Positions 5,906-8,979 of a stretch of DNA of 8,979 nt are shown here, one piece after another. A model generated the notes under the pieces. That model saw nothing but the letters and a program-made list of their open reading frames with translations, was not told the origin of the DNA and searched no databases. Source of the stretch: Chitinophaga pinensis. GTDB lineage: Bacteria; Bacteroidota; Bacteroidia; Flavobacteriales_D; Crocinitomicaceae. Positions within the stretch are counted from its first letter, which is position 1. Every line of letters starts with the position of its first letter. The translations under genes were made by a program, and so were the position numbers. Location of the stretch: NCBI GenBank assembly GCA_945868555.1, contig CAMBMC010000086.1, positions 1 to 8,979 on the forward strand, written 5' to 3'.

Positions 5906-6108
5906 GCGCCGTTGTAAATAAGTTGTTGGACTTCCTTCAAAAGGTAATAATTGGTTTTACCCACTTTGTAAACTTTCAGCAATCCTGCTTTTCGTTGCAT
6001 CCAAATCCATGTCCTACCCTTTTTTAGGTAGTCCATCAATTGGGTTTCTGTAATGAAATCGAAGTTCTCTGTGAGATGTTCTGGGTGTAATGTTGTATTT
6101 GTAATCAT
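5896..6108 (-). CDS. Excisionase-like helix-turn-helix protein (70 aa)
   Basis: A small DNA-binding protein of the MerR/excisionase HTH type. The HTH spans about residues 18-40 (FITETQLMDYLKKGRTWIWMQRKAG) and is followed by the wing-like VYKVGKTNYYLLKEVQQLI (46-64), where the family usually has a short basic loop and a K-E-V helix. In Bacteroidota, integrative elements often pair such a protein with a tyrosine recombinase, where it directs excision or regulates transfer genes. The ATG at 6108 is chosen because it follows the perfect -7 box TATTTTTG (6134-6127) by 18 nt; the longer frame from 6129 would begin inside that box. Its promoter shares a 29-nt element with the integrase gene, linking the two functionally. 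The stop overlaps the start of the zinc-finger gene by 10 nt. Confidence 0.82.
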   Translation of the reverse strand: MITNTTLHPEHLTENFDFITETQLMDYLKKGRTWIWMQRKAGLLKVYKVGKTNYYLLKEVQQLIYNGAWA

Positions 6109-6126
6109 ATGCTTATAATTATTACA

Positions 6127-6179
6127 CAAAAATATCCACCGCTGCAGAGGGATTTCCTGCCAAAACTGGCGAATGACAA
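6127..6179 (-). promoter_or_regulatory. Regulated promoter of HTH/zinc-finger operon with 29-nt shared element (copy 2)
   Basis: On the minus strand, 6179-6151 repeats the 29-nt element of 345-373 with one mismatch (G to A). It contains the dyad GCCAGTTTTGGC. After the same 16-nt gap comes TATTTTTG (6134-6127), a perfect TAnnTTTG box. The nearest TTG is 26 nt from the box, as at the integrase. The flanks of the two copies are unrelated, so the conserved block and spacing look selected and not part of a longer duplication. Confidence 0.7.
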
Positions 6180-6190
6180 ATGCAATAATT

Positions 6191-7165
6191 CTAATACATC
6201 TTGGAAATCTTTATCCCAAAATACCTATTCATCTTCCTTCTGAGAGCCTCATAGTATTTTGATGTTTCCTTGCGAATAATTTCAGGATCACTTGCCAATC
6301 CTGCCAACCGAGTCTCTAGCGTTTCAAATTGGATATCATCGGGCTTCAAACGCTTGTAGAAAAAATAGAGTTTATCGTACAGCAGGTTTCTGTCTAACCG
6401 ACTGGGTTTGTACAATTGGAAAATATCCAAGTGTCTCAGCGATTCTGGTAAATGCCCCCTCTTCGCAGAACCTAATGCTCTCAAATAATCCTCGAATACA
6501 AAATCTTTAATATTTTGCTTTTCAACATGATCCAAAATATTTTGATACACCAAAAACCATCCCAATTCATTCTGTCCGGAAATTTGCTTTCCCGCCTCAA
6601 GCTTCTTTTTGACAATCCTCAAGTTGTCAGCGAGCGATTTCTTCATTTTTTCTATCGGTGAAACCGTCAGATCAACTATCTTATTATTTATCCTCATTGA
6701 GGTTTCCTTAGACAGCCCCAACACATCCATGAACTCATCCATAAATGTCACCGGTAGGATTGAGTACAGTTGATGTTGTAGCATCCTAACATCAACTACA
6801 TAAGGCCCAACTTGATGAATATCAGCGGCATATTCAAGTATGTCATCCAATGCAAAAATCCTTCGTGGCAAATTTGTGGTTCTCAATACTACACACATAT
6901 ATGGATTTAATGCAATGATTTCAGGCGGCACGAAGCACATATATGGCAACACAATTGTGAAGGCTGCCTCATATTCATTGCAAGTGATGAATTGAATGTT
7001 TTTGTGGTGCGGCATCTTAGAGCGTAGTACAAATGCCTCGAGGTAATCTTGGAAATCTGGAGCTTTTAACAACCCTTGAATACAAGATGTGAATTCTTTA
7101 ATGGTTGACAAATCGATTGATGATGTGTCCGCCAGTAATTGTTCCAAAGTCATGGTCTTTTTCAT
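6191..7165 (-). CDS. 324-aa protein of unknown function
   Basis: No family recognised. The N-terminal 50 residues are helical and charged. Residues 55-105 are hydrophobic and strand-like (IQFITCNEYEAAFTIVLPYMCFVPPEIIALNPYMCVVLRT) but broken by charged residues and prolines, so not a clear membrane anchor. Residues 171-195 (IEKMKKSLADNLRIVKKKLEAGK) look like an amphipathic or coiled-coil helix. The C-terminus (about 258-324) is basic and helical (RNLLYDKLYFFYKRLK, then YYEALRRKMNRYFGIKI). Several Cys residues (28, 62, 77, 91) do not form a metal motif. The ATG at 7165 lies 21 nt after a perfect -7-like box; M5 is an alternative. The coding sequence is AT-rich. It ends 12 nt before the 29-nt regulatory element of the HTH operon. 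It may be an element-specific cargo or replication-linked protein, but nothing settles this. Confidence 0.8.
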   Translation of the reverse strand: MKKTMTLEQLLADTSSIDLSTIKEFTSCIQGLLKAPDFQDYLEAFVLRSKMPHHKNIQFITCNEYEAAFTIVLPYMCFVPPEIIALNPYMCVVLRTTNLPRRIFALDDILEYAADIHQVGPYVVDVRMLQHQLYSILPVTFMDEFMDVLGLSKETSMRINNKIVDLTVSPIEKMKKSLADNLRIVKKKLEAGKQISGQNELGWFLVYQNILDHVEKQNIKDFVFEDYLRALGSAKRGHLPESLRHLDIFQLYKPSRLDRNLLYDKLYFFYKRLKPDDIQFETLETRLAGLASDPEIIRKETSKYYEALRRKMNRYFGIKISKMY

Positions 7166-7464
7166 GTTTATATTATTTTATTAGAGCAAAATTAAACATA
7201 AAAAAAACGTTATTTATTGACATTTTCACTTAATAGTTTTTTATGCAAACAAAAAACACCGATACCCAGTAAAAACAAGCGATTACATTTGTTGGTCTTC
7301 GCTAATTTCCGTTGAATTACGGTTAATTTCAAACGCATTTAATCCAATTATGTAACTATTCATCTTCTGCAATCAAATAAAAATAGAAATAAATAATATC
7401 GAGTTGTTATTTTCAAGAATAACAAGTTAATTTTTTAAAAGTCGTTTTACATTCACATCCCCAG
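7166..7464. other. AT-rich intergenic stretch between minus-strand genes
   Basis: This 299-nt gap holds the promoter box at 7187-7194 and an AT-only-type hairpin, TTGTTATT (7404-7411) with AATAACAA (7418-7425), followed on the plus strand by a T run near 7431. No frame of coding quality and no tRNA-like fold was seen. The hairpin could end a transcript, but its strand and purpose are unclear. Confidence 0.5.
7187..7194 (-). promoter_or_regulatory. -7 box of the 324-aa gene
   Basis: On the minus strand TAATTTTG is a perfect match to TAnnTTTG and lies 21 nt before the ATG at 7165. No TTG is present 17-23 nt upstream, so the promoter is incomplete by the usual rule and may be weak or depend on an activator. 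Confidence 0.45.
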
Positions 7465-7491
7465 TTAATCACGCATCTGGGGTTTTCTTTG
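7459..7491 (+). terminator. Hairpin with T tract overlapping the stop of the 101-aa gene
   Basis: CCCCAG (7459-7464) pairs with CTGGGG (7477-7482) around a 12-nt loop and is followed on the plus strand by TTTTCTTTG. The loop contains the stop codon of the minus-strand gene. By its T tract it would terminate plus-strand transcription, where no gene is seen upstream; on the minus strand no T run follows it. Confidence 0.4.
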
Positions 7492-7770
7492 AAAAAAAGT
7501 AACGGTAAACTCCTCTGAGTGTGTGGGCACCGATTTGTTTGAATCTTCCCATTTTTGGGGGATGTTCAATCCTACTTCCTTGTGCATTTGATCCTGCCAC
7601 TTCATCAGATCCGAGTACTTTCTGCTTCTAGGTGATGATTTAGTCATTACCTCAGATGCTTTGTTATCCTCCACTAACTCCCTAGGATCACCTACCGCAG
7701 GTTTAAAAGACTTTCCTAACCTGCCAATGAAGGCTCGGACAACTTGTTCAATTTGCTGTATGTATTTCAT
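7465..7770 (-). CDS. Small basic protein of unknown function (101 aa)
   Basis: No family recognised. It starts with a helical segment (MKYIQQIEQVVRAFIGRLGKSF, 1-22), followed by a low-complexity polar region with a basic patch (TKSSPRSRKYSDL, about 43-55), a second helix (KWQDQMHKEVGLNI) and a strand-like end (EEFTVTFFQRKPQ). No Cys, signal peptide or membrane segment is present. Codons begin preferentially with G or A, as in real genes, and a canonical promoter with correct TTG spacing stands about 94 nt upstream at 7864-7892. The overlapping plus-strand frame looks worse. It lies between two other unknown minus-strand genes, 309 nt downstream of the 198-residue gene. Existence is likely but not certain; function is open. 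Confidence 0.6.
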   Translation of the reverse strand: MKYIQQIEQVVRAFIGRLGKSFKPAVGDPRELVEDNKASEVMTKSSPRSRKYSDLMKWQDQMHKEVGLNIPQKWEDSNKSVPTHSEEFTVTFFQRKPQMRD

Positions 7771-8079
7771 TTCCTTAATTTTTGACTTTGATCGTCCGCA
7801 TCATTTGACCACCGCGACAAGGATTTGCTCGGTTGGTAATTTTTCAATTTCTTGATACCAGTACAAAAATACAATCTTTCGTGAAAACCCAATCTGGGAA
7901 TAGCAAGATTCTACATGATTCTACTCATACTCCTCACAAATTTTGCCTTACCCATTTGGATGTAGATCAAAAACATTTCCCAACGCACCATAATAGCCTT
8001 GGTGCAGTTCCAAAATGAGAATGGGATATTTTTCTGTGTTTACAATACGATTGTCCATGCCTCTGTTCGATTTGATCCA
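7771..8079. other. Intergenic stretch between two unknown minus-strand genes
   Basis: The gap contains the canonical promoter at 7864-7892, a leader of about 90 nt before the 101-residue gene, and a weak hairpin GCACCA/TGGTGC (7985-7990 with 8000-8005) that might mark the end of the 198-residue gene's transcript, though no T run follows. GATTCTAC occurs twice near 7908-7923. A 61-codon plus-strand frame here (7833-8018) looks like chance. Confidence 0.45.
7864..7892 (-). promoter_or_regulatory. Canonical promoter of the 101-aa gene
   Basis: On the minus strand TTG (7892-7890) is followed after 18 nt by TATTTTTG (7871-7864), a perfect TAnnTTTG box at standard spacing. The start codon at 7770 lies 93 nt downstream, leaving a fairly long leader. 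No clear riboswitch-like fold was recognised in that leader. Confidence 0.6.
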
Positions 8080-8676
8080 TTAATCCACATTCCTAATTTC
8101 TCTAAATATCTCCAAGCAGTTGTTGGTCGCATTCCAATCATCCTCCCAAGCTTCATTGATATAAACACTAGACTGCTCTTCATCCTCTTCCACAAAATCC
8201 ATTTTGTACACCAATGCCTTGAACAACCGAGCGCCAGCACGTTCTATGTTATCGCCAGTTACCTTGGGCGTCCAGCAAACAACATCCAACGCCGCATCGC
8301 TCGCACCGTTGCCCCAAACATCCAACTTCACCGTAGCCGTCATACAATACCACCCTGGAAAACGGGTAACCACATGCAGCGTAACGTCGCCACCCAAATC
8401 AGGCATACCAATCATCAGAAACGGATGATAGAAATAGCCCCAACGATGCGGCCGAATCGACCAACGATGATCCTCGAACATGGGCAAATGAAACTCGGTT
8501 TTCGCGATGTGATACACGGGCACTCCATCGATTTCACGAAACGGATGCGGCTCCTCTTCTGATTTTTCTGGGTGCACCGGCCCACCGCCAATGACCAACA
8601 TACGATTTTGAATGGTCTGTCGCAAAGCCACGTAATTCATACCTGTGCCTGGCTTGTCTGATTTATTACTGTTCAT
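8080..8676 (-). CDS. 198-aa acidic protein of unknown function
   Basis: No family recognised. The protein is rich in Trp, Tyr, His and acidic residues. Residues 50-120 alternate strand-like segments with aromatics (VPVYHIAKTEFHLPMF, HRWGYFYHPFLMIGMPDLGG, VTLHVVTRFPGWYCMTATVKLDVWG). Residues 145-165 are helical (RAGARLFKALVYKM), followed by an acidic run EEDEEQ and the end EAWEDDWNATNNCLEIFREI. This suggests a soluble alpha/beta protein; no signal peptide or membrane helix. The ATG at 8676 is annotated, but a -7-like box ends only 4 nt upstream, so translation may start at M13 (8640), dropping a polar leader, unless the mRNA is leaderless. The overlapping plus-strand frame (7999-8562) is judged a shadow. 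GC is higher than in the 4882-7165 block. Confidence 0.75.
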   Translation of the reverse strand: MNSNKSDKPGTGMNYVALRQTIQNRMLVIGGGPVHPEKSEEEPHPFREIDGVPVYHIAKTEFHLPMFEDHRWSIRPHRWGYFYHPFLMIGMPDLGGDVTLHVVTRFPGWYCMTATVKLDVWGNGASDAALDVVCWTPKVTGDNIERAGARLFKALVYKMDFVEEDEEQSSVYINEAWEDDWNATNNCLEIFREIRNVD

Positions 8677-8680
8677 ACTT

Positions 8681-8737
8681 CAAATTTCGCACTACCCACC
8701 CAGCAGAAATAATGCACAAGTGCAATAAAATATTGCA
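8681..8737 (-). promoter_or_regulatory. Promoter region with overlapping TGCA dyads before the 198-aa gene
   Basis: On the minus strand GAAATTTG (8688-8681) is 7/8 to TAnnTTTG. Upstream lie two overlapping dyads: TGCAC-AA-GTGCA (8713-8724) and TGCAATA-AAA-TATTGCA (8721-8737), sharing the middle half-site. The nearer edge is 24 nt from the box, close to the 26-nt spacing of the other dyads. This looks like a two-dimer operator; the binding protein is unknown. Confidence 0.5.
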
Positions 8738-8827
8738 TTATATTTAAACTATTCACCAGGCGCGTACAAACGGCATCGCTTGAAAAAATATGTATTGTAT
8801 GTATTAATAAAACAGACAAAATATCTA

Positions 8828-8979
8828 TCAACTCCCTTTGCCGATGCCAGAATCTTCAACAAGGTCAACCATATTTTGTAAAAACTCAAGCCCAAGTATC
8901 GAGGTTCCATAATTTATATCATACAATTCCATTATTTTAACATAATCATCCCATATTGCGCTGTATTCAAGAAAACGCG
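8828..8979 (-). CDS. C-terminal end of a gene cut by the window edge
   Basis: An open minus-strand frame enters from the right edge and ends at TGA (8830-8828), giving 49 complete codons before the stop: RFLEYSAIWDDYVKIMEL, then YDINYGTSILGLEFLQNM, then VDLVEDSGIGKGS. The other two minus frames hit stops early in this stretch. The amphipathic pattern (LEFLQNMVDLVED) supports a real helical C-terminus. The start and most of the protein lie outside the window and the family is not recognised. It ends 151 nt upstream of the 198-residue gene start and reads the same way; the gap holds the TGCA dyads and an AT-rich run. Confidence 0.6.
   Translation of the reverse strand, partial: RFLEYSAIWDDYVKIMELYDINYGTSILGLEFLQNMVDLVEDSGIGKGS

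Noticed and set aside
7985..8005. GCACCA/TGGTGC hairpin as terminator of the 198-residue gene
   Set aside because: The stem is short, the loop is 9 nt and no T run follows on the minus strand.
7833..8018. 61-codon plus-strand frame in the intergenic gap
   Set aside because: Composition looks random, and the region is better explained as promoter and leader of the minus-strand gene.
7999..8562. 187-codon plus-strand frame opposite the 198-residue gene
   Set aside because: Its product is rich in His, Ile, Pro and Arg, typical of antisense reading. The minus-strand frame has a promoter-like box, natural codon choice and a coherent protein composition.
1..8979. Insertion sequence or transposase
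   Set aside because: No DDE transposase motif, terminal inverted repeats with target duplication, or transposase fragment was seen; the only recombinase is the tyrosine integrase.

Overview
The window looks like the tRNA-adjacent end of an integrated mobile element in a member of the Bacteroidota. Three things point there. Promoter-like sites match TAnnTTTG, with a TTG further upstream, instead of the sigma70 type. Gene starts have no clear Shine-Dalgarno sequence. The integrase and the VWA protein are closest in character to Bacteroidota families. No genus can be named from the sequence.

Layout, left to right. A complete tRNA-Ser(GCT) (61-147) has its own canonical promoter (TTG, 20 nt, TATATTTG) and a downstream hairpin. 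A 270-nt non-coding stretch follows, with a 9-bp inverted repeat and a perfect 16-nt direct repeat at a 21-nt period, as expected for integrase arm sites. A tyrosine recombinase (421-1659) reads away from the tRNA. Next come two small genes: an unknown (1688-1972) and a probable DUF6717-family protein (2087-2464). A divergent pair follows: a 420-residue protein with a conserved Bacteroidota C-terminal domain (2497-3759, minus) and a single-domain VWA protein with an intact MIDAS (3894-4628, plus). A bidirectional terminator (4756-4790) closes this block.

From about 4880 to the right edge every supported gene is on the minus strand: a 171-residue helical protein built from an internal duplication, an overlapping zinc-finger/HTH pair (the HTH protein is excisionase-like), an orphan 324-residue protein, two more unknowns (101 and 198 residues), and the C-terminal end of a gene cut by the window edge.

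The strongest unexplained signal is regulatory. (1) A 29-nt sequence with one mismatch lies upstream of the integrase and, in inverted orientation, upstream of the excisionase-like gene. In both places it is exactly 16 nt from a -7-like box. (2) A 16-bp dyad, TTGACAAGGTTGYCAA, lies upstream of the DUF6717-like gene and between the divergent VWA and partner genes. Each of the three outward-facing -7-like boxes is exactly 26 nt from the dyad. Together these suggest two small regulons inside the element: one for integration and excision, and one joining the DUF6717-like, VWA and 420-residue genes, which may act as one uncharacterised accessory system. The protein functions of that system are not established by anything visible here.
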